From Nonomuraea typhae (GTDB taxonomy: Bacteria; Actinomycetota; Actinomycetes; Streptosporangiales; Streptosporangiaceae): DNA of 64,000 nt. The stretch spans positions 1 to 64,000 of the forward strand of contig NZ_VRLV01000016.1 in NCBI RefSeq assembly GCF_009760925.1, written 5' to 3'. Below are positions 1 through 8,959 of this stretch, one piece after another; within the stretch, counting starts at the first letter, position 1; every line of letters starts with the position of its first letter. The notes beneath the pieces are model-generated. The model searched no databases. It was not told where the DNA came from and saw only the letters and a program-made list of their open reading frames with translations. The position numbers and the translations under genes are program-made.

Positions 1-596
1 CCACCATGACCAGGCCCGGCGACGGCCTGGAGCGCCGCACGGAGACGGTCGGGCGGGTGATGCCGCACGTGGAGGTCAAGGTGGTGCACCCGGACAGCGG
101 GCTGACGGTGCCGCGTGGCGAGCCGGGCGAGCTGTGCACGCGCGGCTATTCGGTCATGCTCGGCTACTGGGACGAACCGGATAAGAGCGCCGAGGCCATC
201 GACGCGGCCGGGTGGATGCACACCGGCGACCTGGCCAGCATGGACGAGCACGGCTACGTCAGCATCGTCGGCCGGATCAAGGACATGGTCATCCGCGGCG
301 GCGAGAACGTCTACCCGCGCGAGATCGAGGAGTTCCTCTACCGCCACCCCGACATCGCCGACGTGCAGGTGATCGGCGTCCCGGACGAGAAGTACGGCGA
401 GGAACTCATGGCCTGGATCATCATGAAGGAGGGCGCCGACCCGCTCACGGACACGGCGCTGCGCGCGTTCTGCGCGGGCAAGCTGGCCCACTACAAGATC
501 CCCCGCTACGTCCACGTCGTCGACGCCTTCCCGATGACGGTCACCGGCAAGATCCGCAAGGTCGAGATGCGGGAACGCGCCGCCGACCTCCTCTAG
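1..596 (+). CDS. Acyl-CoA synthetase (AMP-forming), C-terminal part, 5' truncated by window
   Basis: This is the last third of an AMP-binding (ANL superfamily) fatty acyl-CoA synthetase, which activates a carboxylic acid to acyl-AMP and then to acyl-CoA in the cytoplasm. Visible family motifs are GDLASMDEHGYVSIVGRIKD (hinge region), GGENVYPREIEEFL and the C-terminal catalytic lysine motif TVTGKIRK. The frame is open to the window edge, so the true start lies upstream and the ATG at 6 is internal. Its stop codon overlaps by four bases the stop of the convergent WD40 gene. Family assignment is secure; chain-length specificity is not visible. Confidence 0.93.
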   Translation, partial: TMTRPGDGLERRTETVGRVMPHVEVKVVHPDSGLTVPRGEPGELCTRGYSVMLGYWDEPDKSAEAIDAAGWMHTGDLASMDEHGYVSIVGRIKDMVIRGGENVYPREIEEFLYRHPDIADVQVIGVPDEKYGEELMAWIIMKEGADPLTDTALRAFCAGKLAHYKIPRYVHVVDAFPMTVTGKIRKVEMRERAADLL

Positions 597-3358
597 CGCG
601 GCAGGTGCAACCGCAGGCCGTACAGACCGGCGGCGCCCGTCGCATACAGGCGGGTGCCGCCCGGCGTCCACGCGCAGCCGGTCAGCTCGGCGTCGAGGTG
701 GAGGGCGGCGATGCAGCGCCGCTCCCGCACGTCCCAGATCCGCACCGCGCGATCCTCCGTCGCCGTGGCCAGCCACCTGCCGAACGGCCCGGCCGCGACG
801 GCGACGGCGGCACTCTGCTCCTCGAACTCGTCCACGAGCATGCCGGTGCGGTCCCAGCGGCGGATCGTGCCGCAGGTGGTCGCGGCGGCGATCCACGTGC
901 CGCCCGGCGCCACGGCCAGCCCGCACACCGGCGAGCCGGCGGCCAGCACCGGCACGATCCGCTTGCCGGACAGGTCGAACACCTGCACCGTGGCCCCGCC
1001 CACCGCCACCCACTCGCCGCCGGGCGCCACCGCCAGGTGCCGCGGCATCGTCATCGCCGCCTGCGCCAGCATCCGCCCGTCCGCGCGCCAGAACTGCACC
1101 GCGTCCCCCGCGGCCACCGCCGCCCACGAGCCGTCGGGCGCCACCGCCACCGCCCGGCCGGGCGCGGCCAGCCGGATCCGCCGCAGGATGCCGCCCTCGC
1201 CGTCCATCAGCCACAACAGGCCCTCGTCGTCGGCGGCGACGTGCAGGGCGCCGTCCGCGGAGCCGGCCACCGCCGTGAACGCCGCCCGGTCGTGGAGCGT
1301 ACGGCGGGCGCTGCCGTTTTCGTCCCACAGCGTCAGCCCCCGGGGAGCGTCGGCCGTGATCAGGCCGCTGCCGTCGGCCAGGGCGGCGACCGCCCGCATC
1401 GGCCGGCGCCGCAGGTGCTCGTCGTGGGCGGGCAGGCCGGGCTCGGCGTCCCACAGCCGGATGACGCCGTCGAGGCCGACGCTCGCCACCCAGGCGCCGC
1501 CGGGAGCCAGGGCCAGGCCGGTCACATCCAGCCGGTCGAAGTGCCCGGCCGCCCGCAACGCGGCCGCCGGATCCGGCGCGGACACGGGCACGGGCATGGC
1601 CACCCCCGGGCTGCCGTCACAGGCCCAGGTCCGGTCCCGGTAGGTGAGCCAGGCGCCGTCCGGCCCGATGACCGGCCGGTGGCCGTCCTCGATCTCGGTG
1701 GCCGCCCGCCACCGCAGCCGCCCGTCCGGCGACCAGGCCACCAGGTCCTCGCCGCACGAGACCAGCCAGGAGCCGTCCGGCGCGATCACCACGTGCCGCA
1801 CCGGCTCCTCGTGGGCCTCCAGCACCTGCCGCGGCGTGCCGTCCGCCGCCCATAAGCGCACGGTGCCGTCGTCGCTGCCGGTGGCCAGCCAGGAGCCGTC
1901 CGGCGCGATGGCCACGCAGGTGACGTCGTCCTCGTGGCCCGTGAGCACCGTCCGGACCGTCCCGTCGAGGTTCCACACGGTCGCGGTGCAGATCTCGTCG
2001 GCCGTCACCAGCCAGTCGCCGCCGGGGCTGATGGCCACGCCGTACCTCTCCTCGCCCCGCGCGCCCATCGCCCGGCGCAGGGCGGGCGGCGGCAGGTCGG
2101 GGGGCGCCCACAGGCATTCCAGCCACGGCGAGCCCGAGCCGCGCAGCAGTTCGGTGATCTCCCGGGCGGTCCCGGGGATCGTGTGCAGGCGCCCGGCGAG
2201 CGTGGCCGCCGAGGTGGGGGCGGCGGGCGCGGTGTATTCGTGCCTGCCCAGCACGAGCGCGTTCTGCGCCAGCGTACGGCGCAGCCGCGCCGCCAGGGGT
2301 GTGCCGGCCAGCTCCAGGTCCCGCTCGACCGCGGCCACGCCGGACGCCTGCAGCTTGGTGGCGATCCAGCCGCCGTCGCAGACCAGGCCGGCCAGGTCCA
2401 TCCCGGCCTCGCGCAGGTGCCCGGGCAGGCGGGCGAGCACGTAGGCGACGTCCTCGGCCGAGGCGGCCACGTCGGCGCTCTGGTCGATGGCGGTCACGAG
2501 TTCCCGGTGGACCCGCTCGAGCCCGCCGGGGCCGAGGGCGGCGCGCAGGTAGCCGCGGACGGCGTCGGTCACCAGGAGCACGTCGCGGTCGGGGGCCTCG
2601 GTGAGCAGGCCGAGCGCGCTGAGCCCGGTCAGCGTCAGGTCCGCCTCGATCGGCGACAGCCCGGCCGTGCGCGACCACAGCAGGCGGGCCAGGCCGGTCG
2701 GGATGTTCCGGTCGGCGGCGAAGACGCCGAGTTCGAGCAGCCGGGCGACGCTCTCGGGCAGTTCGGCGCGGATCAGCCCGGTCTCCAGCACCTCGTGCAC
2801 CGCGCTCTCGCGGGCGGCCGGGTCGCGCAGGTCGGGCTCGCGGGCCGGCCGGGTCCTGAGCGAGCCGGCCAGCCGGTCGAGCAGCGGCCAGCGCCGTACC
2901 GGAAGGGTGATCACGGTGGCCCCGCCGGGCAGGCCGCGGGCCGTGCGCGCGGTGACCAGGACGCTGGCCCGGTGGGCGATGACGACGGCGAGCATCGACG
3001 CGTGCGGGACGCGCACGCCGTCCAGCACGACCAGGCCCTCGCCGGGTTGCGCGGCCAGGTCGTCGCTGCCCAGCAGGACCTCGATCCAGTCTTCCGGGCC
3101 GGTGTCGCCGCCGACCTCCAGGGCGCGTTCGACCAGGTGGTCACCGAGCGTGTGGCGCGGGTCGGCGCCCACGGTGAGCCAGGCGATGCCGCGGGGGAAG
3201 CGGGCGCGCACCCGGGGGTCGGCGCAGGCGGCCTGCGCGGCCGTGGTGGTGCCCGCGCCCTCCAGGCCGTCGATCTCCGGCACGACCGCGATGAGACCGC
3301 TCTTTCCCTCGGTCAGCGCCGTGATCAATTCCTCCATGCATTGAGGGTTGCACCCCAT
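593..3358 (-). CDS. NB-ARC-like NTPase with WD40 propeller, degenerate P-loop
   Basis: A 921-residue protein. The N-terminal 150 residues resemble the STAND/NB-ARC nucleotide switch (FPRGIAWLTVG and a Walker B-like GLVVLDGV). A winged-helix-like middle follows, and from about residue 430 to the end there are many WD40 repeats (for example GSDDGTVRLW, SVGLDGVIRLWD, ATEDRAVRIWD). STAND proteins act as ligand-sensing switches. The Walker A position reads GLEGAGTTT, so the usual lysine is a threonine and ATP hydrolysis is doubtful. The start could be ATG 3358 or ATG 3337. It follows the propeller gene upstream by 29 bases and is probably cotranscribed with it. The partner is unknown. Confidence 0.8.
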   Translation of the reverse strand: MGCNPQCMEELITALTEGKSGLIAVVPEIDGLEGAGTTTAAQAACADPRVRARFPRGIAWLTVGADPRHTLGDHLVERALEVGGDTGPEDWIEVLLGSDDLAAQPGEGLVVLDGVRVPHASMLAVVIAHRASVLVTARTARGLPGGATVITLPVRRWPLLDRLAGSLRTRPAREPDLRDPAARESAVHEVLETGLIRAELPESVARLLELGVFAADRNIPTGLARLLWSRTAGLSPIEADLTLTGLSALGLLTEAPDRDVLLVTDAVRGYLRAALGPGGLERVHRELVTAIDQSADVAASAEDVAYVLARLPGHLREAGMDLAGLVCDGGWIATKLQASGVAAVERDLELAGTPLAARLRRTLAQNALVLGRHEYTAPAAPTSAATLAGRLHTIPGTAREITELLRGSGSPWLECLWAPPDLPPPALRRAMGARGEERYGVAISPGGDWLVTADEICTATVWNLDGTVRTVLTGHEDDVTCVAIAPDGSWLATGSDDGTVRLWAADGTPRQVLEAHEEPVRHVVIAPDGSWLVSCGEDLVAWSPDGRLRWRAATEIEDGHRPVIGPDGAWLTYRDRTWACDGSPGVAMPVPVSAPDPAAALRAAGHFDRLDVTGLALAPGGAWVASVGLDGVIRLWDAEPGLPAHDEHLRRRPMRAVAALADGSGLITADAPRGLTLWDENGSARRTLHDRAAFTAVAGSADGALHVAADDEGLLWLMDGEGGILRRIRLAAPGRAVAVAPDGSWAAVAAGDAVQFWRADGRMLAQAAMTMPRHLAVAPGGEWVAVGGATVQVFDLSGKRIVPVLAAGSPVCGLAVAPGGTWIAAATTCGTIRRWDRTGMLVDEFEEQSAAVAVAAGPFGRWLATATEDRAVRIWDVRERRCIAALHLDAELTGCAWTPGGTRLYATGAAGLYGLRLHLPR

Positions 3359-3387
3359 CTTGCTGCTGTCACGCTGACTTGTCGGAC

Positions 3388-4641
3388 TCAGCCACCCGTG
3401 GTGTATTCGTAGAGGTCGTAGGCGACCATGACGAGCCGTCCCGGCGCCGTGGCGTACCCGAGGGTCGAGCCGAGCGGGCTGGTGACGGCCTGGTAGCCGA
3501 GGACGCCGAGCCCCGTGTCGGCGGTGCCCATCCAGAGCGCGCCTTCCTCCGTCGAGGCGAACCAGCAGGGCCCTCCGGCGTAGGCGCCCCAGGTCACCGC
3601 GAAGTTGAACGCCTGCGGCCGGGTGGCGTCGACGATGAGGTTGGCCTTGTCGACGAGGGTGATCTGCCAGGTGCCGGGGTCGATGGAGTAGTACCAGAGG
3701 TTGTGGTCCTGGGGTCCGACGGAGCAGTTGGCCACCAGGAGGCTGTCACCGCTGACCGACAGGCTGTTGATGCCCCGCTGGGCCCGCGGATTGAAGACCG
3801 CCTGCGAGAGGATCCTGCCGGAGGGGACCTCGACGATCGACACGTAGCCGTCCTCCGACCCCGCCACCACGCGCGAGAGCGAGCCCGTCCCGGCGGCCGC
3901 GGCGATGGAGTGGATGTCGTGCAGCCCCCAGGGGTTGACCGGGCGGGGGTTGCGCACGTCGACGGCGCGCACGAAGCGCAGCCGCCGGTCCCACGGCGTG
4001 TGCTTCCAGATCGACAGGTGCCCGGTCGTGTGCCCCACGACCAGTCCGTGCGGGGTTCCGCGGGCGCCGGTGGCCACTCCGAGCGCGGGGTTGTAGTCGA
4101 AGGTGCCGGTCGAGCGCAGATCCGCCCAGCCCTTCTTGCCGGCCACCCACAGGGCGATGGAGCGGTCGTCGTTGGAGCTGGCGAACGACTGCCCGGGCAG
4201 GGCGGCCAGCATCCGCACGCCCTGGAAGGCGGGACTGGCCACGGCCTCGTTGATGAGCGGGCCGGAGACGTCGGAGTCGGTGAACCGGAAGACGCTCATC
4301 GAGCCGTCCCAGCGCCCGACGGCGAAGTGGTCGCGGTCGAGCCAGGTGAGCTGCTGGGCCATCTCGTAGGTGGTGCCGTTGGACGTGATCGGCAGCGCCG
4401 TCGCCGCGCGGGGCGGCTCGGGGAAGGGGATCCCGCGGTCGATGAGCTCCTGCGCCGAGCGCACCACCGGGGGAACCGCTCGATTGGCCGGCACGGCTTT
4501 CCGCCCTTCACGCATCGTCACGGACACCGAACCCGTGGCCGGTTTCGCCACGGCTATCCCGGCGAGCACCCCCGCCGTGAGCAGGCCGCTGCGTAAGACC
4601 AGCCGCCGCCCGATGGACCTCGCCAAAGGATCACTGGACAC
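3388..4641 (-). CDS. Secreted (Tat-type) beta-propeller protein of unknown function
   Basis: About 417 residues from a GTG start at 4641. This start was chosen because it places a twin-arginine-type leader (SIGRRLVLRSGLLTAGVLAG) at the N-terminus; the longer open frame would run into the divergent gene. The mature part has weak propeller repeats such as GRWDGSMSVFRF, GSEDGYVSIVEVPSGRIL and STEEGALWMGTADTG, so a WD40/YVTN-like fold is likely. It lies 29 bases upstream of the NB-ARC/WD40 gene on the same strand, suggesting an operon of two propeller proteins. No catalytic motif is recognisable. The twin-arginine leader suggests export of the folded protein. Confidence 0.7.
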   Translation of the reverse strand: MSSDPLARSIGRRLVLRSGLLTAGVLAGIAVAKPATGSVSVTMREGRKAVPANRAVPPVVRSAQELIDRGIPFPEPPRAATALPITSNGTTYEMAQQLTWLDRDHFAVGRWDGSMSVFRFTDSDVSGPLINEAVASPAFQGVRMLAALPGQSFASSNDDRSIALWVAGKKGWADLRSTGTFDYNPALGVATGARGTPHGLVVGHTTGHLSIWKHTPWDRRLRFVRAVDVRNPRPVNPWGLHDIHSIAAAAGTGSLSRVVAGSEDGYVSIVEVPSGRILSQAVFNPRAQRGINSLSVSGDSLLVANCSVGPQDHNLWYYSIDPGTWQITLVDKANLIVDATRPQAFNFAVTWGAYAGGPCWFASTEEGALWMGTADTGLGVLGYQAVTSPLGSTLGYATAPGRLVMVAYDLYEYTTGG

Positions 4642-4675
4642 CCCGTCACTATCGCACCACGGCCCGGGAATTACG

Positions 4676-5386
4676 ATGGCGGCCATGAAATCCGCGCTTA
4701 CCGGACGCCGATTCTTCACGTCGTGGAGCGGGGGCAAGGACTCCGCGCTCGCCCTGCACCACGCCATCCGGTCCGGTGGAATTCCCGAACGTCTGATCAC
4801 CATGATGACCGAAACGGGAGAGCGGTCGCGGTCCCACGGGCTCAGCCGTGACCTCCTGGTACGGCAGGCCGCGGCCATGGGCCTCCCGATCCGGTTCGCT
4901 TCTGCGACGTGGGCCGATTATGAGCGGATATTTCAGGCGGCCGTGGCGGACGCCGTGACGGATGGCGTAGACCTCGGGATTTTTGGCGATATGGATATCG
5001 AATCCCATCGCGAATGGGTTATATCAACATCCTCCCGGGCGGGAGCAGACGCCGAATTGCCCCTCTGGGGACGGGAGCGGGCCGGGCTCATGGAAGAAGT
5101 CGTGGACGCCGGATTCCAGGCCGTCCTGGTCGCCGTCAGGGACGGCCTCCTGCCGCCCGGCCTGCTCGGCGAGGTCATCGACCGCGACATGATCCGCCGC
5201 TTCGGCCGGGCGGGCGTGGACCTGGCGGGGGAGAAGGGCGAATACCACACGGTCGTGGTCGGCGGCCCGATCTTCCGGCGGCCCCTGCCGTACGCCGTCG
5301 GGGAGAAGGTGCTCAGGGACGGCGTGTGGTTCGCCGACATCCGGGTGCCCGACCCCGGCGACGGCGAGCCGGACGGCACCTCCTAG
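4676..5386 (+). CDS. Dph6-type ATP-pyrophosphatase (PP-loop, DUF71)
   Basis: A 236-residue protein with the PP-loop SGGKDSALALHHA near residues 18-30 and the later motif GEKGEYHTVVVGGPIF. Both are typical of the DUF71/Dph6 family, which adenylates a carboxylate and transfers ammonia. In eukaryotes the family makes diphthamide; bacteria lack diphthamide, so the substrate here is unknown. ATG 4676 (or 4685) is the first start after the divergent propeller gene, leaving a 34-base shared promoter region. The TauE-like gene follows after nine bases. Family call is firm, substrate is open. Confidence 0.88.
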   Translation: MAAMKSALTGRRFFTSWSGGKDSALALHHAIRSGGIPERLITMMTETGERSRSHGLSRDLLVRQAAAMGLPIRFASATWADYERIFQAAVADAVTDGVDLGIFGDMDIESHREWVISTSSRAGADAELPLWGRERAGLMEEVVDAGFQAVLVAVRDGLLPPGLLGEVIDRDMIRRFGRAGVDLAGEKGEYHTVVVGGPIFRRPLPYAVGEKVLRDGVWFADIRVPDPGDGEPDGTS

Positions 5387-5395
5387 CATGTCGGG

Positions 5396-6136
5396 GTGAT
5401 CGAATGGGTGCTGGGTCTGGCCGGCGTGGGGATCGCCGCCGGGATCATCAGCACCGTGGTCAGCCTCGCCTCGGTCGTCTCCTATCCGGCGCTGCTCGCC
5501 TTCGGCCTGCCGCCGCTGACCGCCAACGTCACCAACACGATCGCCCTGCTGTTCGCCGGCATCGGCGCGGCCGCCGGCTCGCGGCCCGAGCTCGAGGGCG
5601 AGGGCGCCAGGGTGCTGCGGCTGGGCTGGGTGACCGCCTCCGGCGGCGCCGCCGGAGCAGCGCTCCTGCTCGTCACCCCGGCGCGGACCTTCGAGCTCAT
5701 CATGCCCTGGCTCATCGCCGCCGCCTCCCTCCTGCTCATCCGGCCGCCCGGCGGCGGCGGGCTGCACGAGCACGGGACCGTGGCCAGGCTGGCGATGTTC
5801 GGCGTGGCGATCTACGTCGGCTACTTCGGCGCGGCCGGCGGCATCCTGATGTTCGCCGTACTCTCCGCCGTCCTCGACCACACGGCGGCCAAGGTCAACG
5901 CGATGAAGAACGTGCTGACCGGCCTGGCCAACGCCGTCGCGGCCGTCGCCTTCGCGCTGTTCGGCCCGGTCGACTGGCCGGCGGTGGCCCCGCTGGCCGC
6001 CGGATTCCTGCTCGGCGGCTGGGTCGGCCCCAAGATCGCCCGGCGGCTGCCCGGTCACAGCCTGCGCTTTCTGGCCGCCGCCTGCGGCCTCGCGGTGGCC
6101 GCCAAACTCGGCTACGACACCTATACGAGCCCGTGA
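5396..6136 (+). CDS. TauE/SafE-family membrane transporter
   Basis: A 246-residue, strongly hydrophobic protein with about seven or eight membrane helices in the two-half arrangement of the TauE/SafE family (inner-membrane exporters of sulfite or other small organic anions). The repeated glycine/proline-rich motifs typical of the family can be seen, for example YPALLAFGLPPLTANVTNT in the first half and VGYFGAAGGILMFAVLSAV with AKVNAMKNVLTGLANAVAAV in the second. The GTG start at 5396 lies nine bases after the PP-loop gene, so the two are probably one transcript. The substrate cannot be read from the sequence. Confidence 0.88.
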   Translation: MIEWVLGLAGVGIAAGIISTVVSLASVVSYPALLAFGLPPLTANVTNTIALLFAGIGAAAGSRPELEGEGARVLRLGWVTASGGAAGAALLLVTPARTFELIMPWLIAAASLLLIRPPGGGGLHEHGTVARLAMFGVAIYVGYFGAAGGILMFAVLSAVLDHTAAKVNAMKNVLTGLANAVAAVAFALFGPVDWPAVAPLAAGFLLGGWVGPKIARRLPGHSLRFLAAACGLAVAAKLGYDTYTSP

Positions 6137-6190
6137 CCGATCCCGGGCAACGAGGTAGGTTATGGCACTAACCGGAACGGGGGATCACAG

Positions 6191-6898
6191 ATGTCCAACG
6201 GTGCACGGCACGGACTCGGCGTCCTGGCGGGGCTCCTGCTGACGCCGTTGCTCGCGATCGGCTTCTCTTACGGCGTGGACCAGTTCAACTACGCCGCCCA
6301 GACCTTCACCCCGCCCTGGGGCGCCGCCGCCGTCATGGCGCTCACGGGCGTGCTGGCGGCGTTCCTGTTCAGCTCCCGCATCTCACCGGTCGCCACGCTC
6401 ATCGGCGGGCTGCTCTTCACCGCCCTCGGCCTGCTGGCGCCCCTCGAGATCACGCTCGGCCTCCGGCTGCTGCCCGACTTCGTGCCCAACCCGCTCAACC
6501 GCGGCCTCTACACGATGGTGTACACCGGCATCGCGCTCCTGCTCGGCGTGGGCATGCTCGTGGCCTCGTGCTTCCCTTCGCGCTGGCGCGCGTCCAGACG
6601 CCCGTCCGGTACGGCGGCGCCGTACCCGCCGGGTGGCTACCCGCCCCCGCCCGGCCAGGGAGCCCCGCCCGCCTACCAGCCGCAGCCGCTCCAGCACCCA
6701 TCCGGGCCGGACGCCTTCCAGCGCCCGCCGGGACAGGAGGCGTTCCAGCGTCCGTTCGGCGCCGACGCGCCGCCCGCCTACCGCCCGCAGGGTGAGACCC
6801 GCGCCTTCGAGCGCCCGTCCGAGGAGCCCGGCTCGCTGTTCGAGCCGCAGCAGCCCCAGGGCGGCGAGGACACCACACGGCCCATGCACCGCGAATGA
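6191..6898 (+). CDS. Four-helix membrane protein with proline/glutamine-rich cytoplasmic tail
   Basis: A 235-residue protein. Residues 1-130 hold four hydrophobic segments (GVLAGLLLTPLLAIGF, AAVMALTGVLAAFLF, VATLIGGLLFTALGLLAPL, TGIALLLGVGMLVAS). The last 100 residues are a low-complexity tail with repeated QRPPGQEAFQRPFG-like units. The start at ATG 6191 follows a GGGGGA ribosome site. Its stop overlaps the next start (ATGA), so translation is probably coupled. Similar proteins are common unknowns in actinomycetes and no function can be assigned. Confidence 0.75.
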   Translation: MSNGARHGLGVLAGLLLTPLLAIGFSYGVDQFNYAAQTFTPPWGAAAVMALTGVLAAFLFSSRISPVATLIGGLLFTALGLLAPLEITLGLRLLPDFVPNPLNRGLYTMVYTGIALLLGVGMLVASCFPSRWRASRRPSGTAAPYPPGGYPPPPGQGAPPAYQPQPLQHPSGPDAFQRPPGQEAFQRPFGADAPPAYRPQGETRAFERPSEEPGSLFEPQQPQGGEDTTRPMHRE

Positions 6899-7293
6899 CC
6901 CGCTGGCTCTGCCCCCGCTGCGACCGCGAGTTCGCCCGGGCCCGCCAGTCGCACGTCTGCGTGCCCGGCCGCACGGTGGAAGAGGTCTTCGCCCCCTGGC
7001 CGGAGGCATACCGGGAGATCTACGATCGGCTGGTCGAACCCCTCGGCCCCGTGCACGAGGACGCCGTCGGCGTCGGCGTCTTCCTCAAGGCGGAGCGGAA
7101 GTTCGCCGAGATCCGCCCCAAGGCGCGCAGCCTGCAGGTGGAGATCACGATGGCCCGGGAGGTCACCCATCCGCTGCTCGCGCGGAGCATCCCCATGAGC
7201 GGCGGGCGTTACGCGCACTTCTTCAAGCTCACCCGTCCCGAGGACGTGGACGGGCGGATTCTCGATTGGTTGGCGGAGGCCAGTGATGCCTGA
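6895..7293 (+). CDS. DUF5655-type protein with N-terminal zinc knuckle
   Basis: A 132-residue soluble protein. It opens with MTRWLCPRCDREFARARQSHVC, whose two cysteines and later His-Cys could bind zinc. The rest matches the DUF5655 pattern (LVEPLGPVHEDAVGVGVFLK, then FFKLTRPEDVDGRILDWL), found in many actinobacterial proteins and sometimes at the end of larger ones. Its biochemical role is unknown. It overlaps the membrane protein upstream by four bases and the amidotransferase downstream by eight, so the three are translated as a unit. Confidence 0.8.
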   Translation: MTRWLCPRCDREFARARQSHVCVPGRTVEEVFAPWPEAYREIYDRLVEPLGPVHEDAVGVGVFLKAERKFAEIRPKARSLQVEITMAREVTHPLLARSIPMSGGRYAHFFKLTRPEDVDGRILDWLAEASDA

Positions 7294-7969
7294 GGTCCTC
7301 ATCGTGCAGAACACCCGCTCCGGGGACCCCGGCCGCTTCGGCGACTGGCTGGCCGAGGCGGGGCTGGGGGTGGAGGTGGTCAACTGCGCCGAGGGCGCGG
7401 CGCCGCCGTACACGCTGGAACACGACGCGATGGTCGTGATGGGCGGCGGCTTCATGCCGGACGACGACGCCCGCGCGCCCTGGCTGGCGCAGACGCGGAA
7501 GCTGGCGGTGCAGGCGATCGAGCGGGCGGTGCCGTACTTCGGCATCTGCCTGGGCGGCCAGTTGCTCGCGCACGTGGCCGGCGGGGTGGTGACGCCGGAC
7601 GCGGGCGCGCCGGAGAACGGCAGCACGCCCGTGACGATCCGGGCGGAGGCGGCGGCCGACCCGCTCTTCCACGGGCTGCCGGAGGTGGTGCCGGCGGTCG
7701 AGCACCACGTGGACGCGGTGACCGCGCTGCCGCCCGGCGCCGTCTGGCTGGCCTCGACCGAGCGCTGCCCTTATCAGGCGTTCCGGGTGGGGGAGCGGGC
7801 GTGGGGCGTGCAGTTCCACCCCGAGGTGCTGCCGGAGCGGATCAGGCAGTGGGAGGTGGATGGCTTCGACCCCGACGAGGTGTATGCCCGCGCGGTCGCC
7901 GACGAGCCGGTGTCCACCCCGATCTGGCGGACGGTGGTCGGGCGGTTCGCCACGCTGATCACCGGATAG
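7286..7969 (+). CDS. Class I glutamine amidotransferase-like protein
   Basis: A 227-residue stand-alone GATase1 domain. The nucleophile elbow FGICLGGQLLAH carries Cys88 and the closing motif GVQFHPEVLPE carries His178 and Glu180, so the Cys-His-Glu triad is complete. Such proteins hydrolyse glutamine or gamma-glutamyl compounds, often without a fixed synthase partner. ATG 7286 is preferred over GTG 7283 because GGAGG at 7275-7279 is then six bases away. It overlaps the DUF5655 gene by eight bases. The physiological substrate is unknown. Confidence 0.88.
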   Translation: MPEVLIVQNTRSGDPGRFGDWLAEAGLGVEVVNCAEGAAPPYTLEHDAMVVMGGGFMPDDDARAPWLAQTRKLAVQAIERAVPYFGICLGGQLLAHVAGGVVTPDAGAPENGSTPVTIRAEAAADPLFHGLPEVVPAVEHHVDAVTALPPGAVWLASTERCPYQAFRVGERAWGVQFHPEVLPERIRQWEVDGFDPDEVYARAVADEPVSTPIWRTVVGRFATLITG

Positions 7970-8008
7970 TAGCCGCGCGTGCACACTGGGTGACGGCACA
8001 ATGGGCGG

Positions 8009-8920
8009 GTGCTGCTACCCCTGCTCCTCACCGCGGGCCTGCTGACCGCGCCTGCCAACGGTGTCCGCGAGTACGTCGCGCTGGGTGACTCCTGGAGCGC
8101 CGACGTCTCGATCCTCTACCTGACCACCAAGCACGTGCCCAGCGGCTGCGCGCAGAGCTCGAAGAACTACCCCAAGCAGGTCGCCGCGGCGATCGGCGCG
8201 CGGGTCTTCCGCGATGCCACCTGCGGCGGCGCGACCACGGACCACATGACCCGCGCGCAGGACGTCAACCGGATCAGGGGCCTGATCGACGGCGTCAACG
8301 CCCCGCAGTTCGACCGGCTGACGCCCATGACCGACCTGGTCACGCTGGGCATCGGCGGCAACGACGCCGGCCTGGCCGCGGCGGTCGCCCAGTGCATCGC
8401 CCTGCTGCCCACGCTCACGCTGCTGCCGGGCGCCACGCTCCCGGCTCCGTTCGGGGCGCCGTGCAAGAAGCGCTGGGTGAAGGACGGGGTCGACCACATG
8501 TCCCGAAATATCCAAGCAAGCGCGCCCAAGGTGGCCGCGGCCATCGCGGGCATCAAGCGGCGCGCGCCCCGGGCCGAAATCCTCCTGGTCGACTACCTGG
8601 CCGGACTGCCCGAGACCGGCGGCTGCTACCCGTACGTCCAGGTCACCGACCTCGACATGGACTGGCTGTCCGCCAAGCTCCGCGAGCTCAACGCCATGCT
8701 GGCCCGCGTCGCCCGCGCGAGCGGCGTCCGCCTCGTGGACACCTACACCACCAGCCGCGGCCACGACGTCTGCCGGCGCCCCGGCGTGAAGTGGGTGGAG
8801 GGCCTGCTCCCGCTGTCCACCGACCCGCTGGGCCCCGCCATCCCGTTCCACCCGAACCAGCTCGGCGCCGACCACCAGGCCCGCACCGTGCTGAAAATCG
8901 TCAAACCCTCCGACACCTGA
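8009..8920 (+). CDS. Secreted SGNH/GDSL hydrolase (lipase-like)
   Basis: A 303-residue protein with a short signal peptide (LLPLLLTAGLLTAPANG), then block I VALGDSWSA (catalytic Ser28) and block III GIGGNDAG. The C-terminal FHPNQLGADHQ supplies the catalytic histidine. Several cysteines suggest disulfides, as in Streptomyces-type extracellular esterases and lipases of this family. The GTG start at 8009 lies 39 bases after the amidotransferase gene with no clear ribosome site. It probably acts outside the cell on esters; the exact substrate is unknown. Confidence 0.88.
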   Translation: MLLPLLLTAGLLTAPANGVREYVALGDSWSADVSILYLTTKHVPSGCAQSSKNYPKQVAAAIGARVFRDATCGGATTDHMTRAQDVNRIRGLIDGVNAPQFDRLTPMTDLVTLGIGGNDAGLAAAVAQCIALLPTLTLLPGATLPAPFGAPCKKRWVKDGVDHMSRNIQASAPKVAAAIAGIKRRAPRAEILLVDYLAGLPETGGCYPYVQVTDLDMDWLSAKLRELNAMLARVARASGVRLVDTYTTSRGHDVCRRPGVKWVEGLLPLSTDPLGPAIPFHPNQLGADHQARTVLKIVKPSDT

Positions 8921-8959
8921 CATCCTGTACGGCCGTGCCGTTCGTATGGGAGATCTGAC

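Noticed and set aside
212..1855. Long + frame of 547 codons opposite the WD40 gene
   Set aside because: It is low-complexity Arg/Gly/Pro/His sequence, the antisense shadow of a high-GC gene, with no domain.
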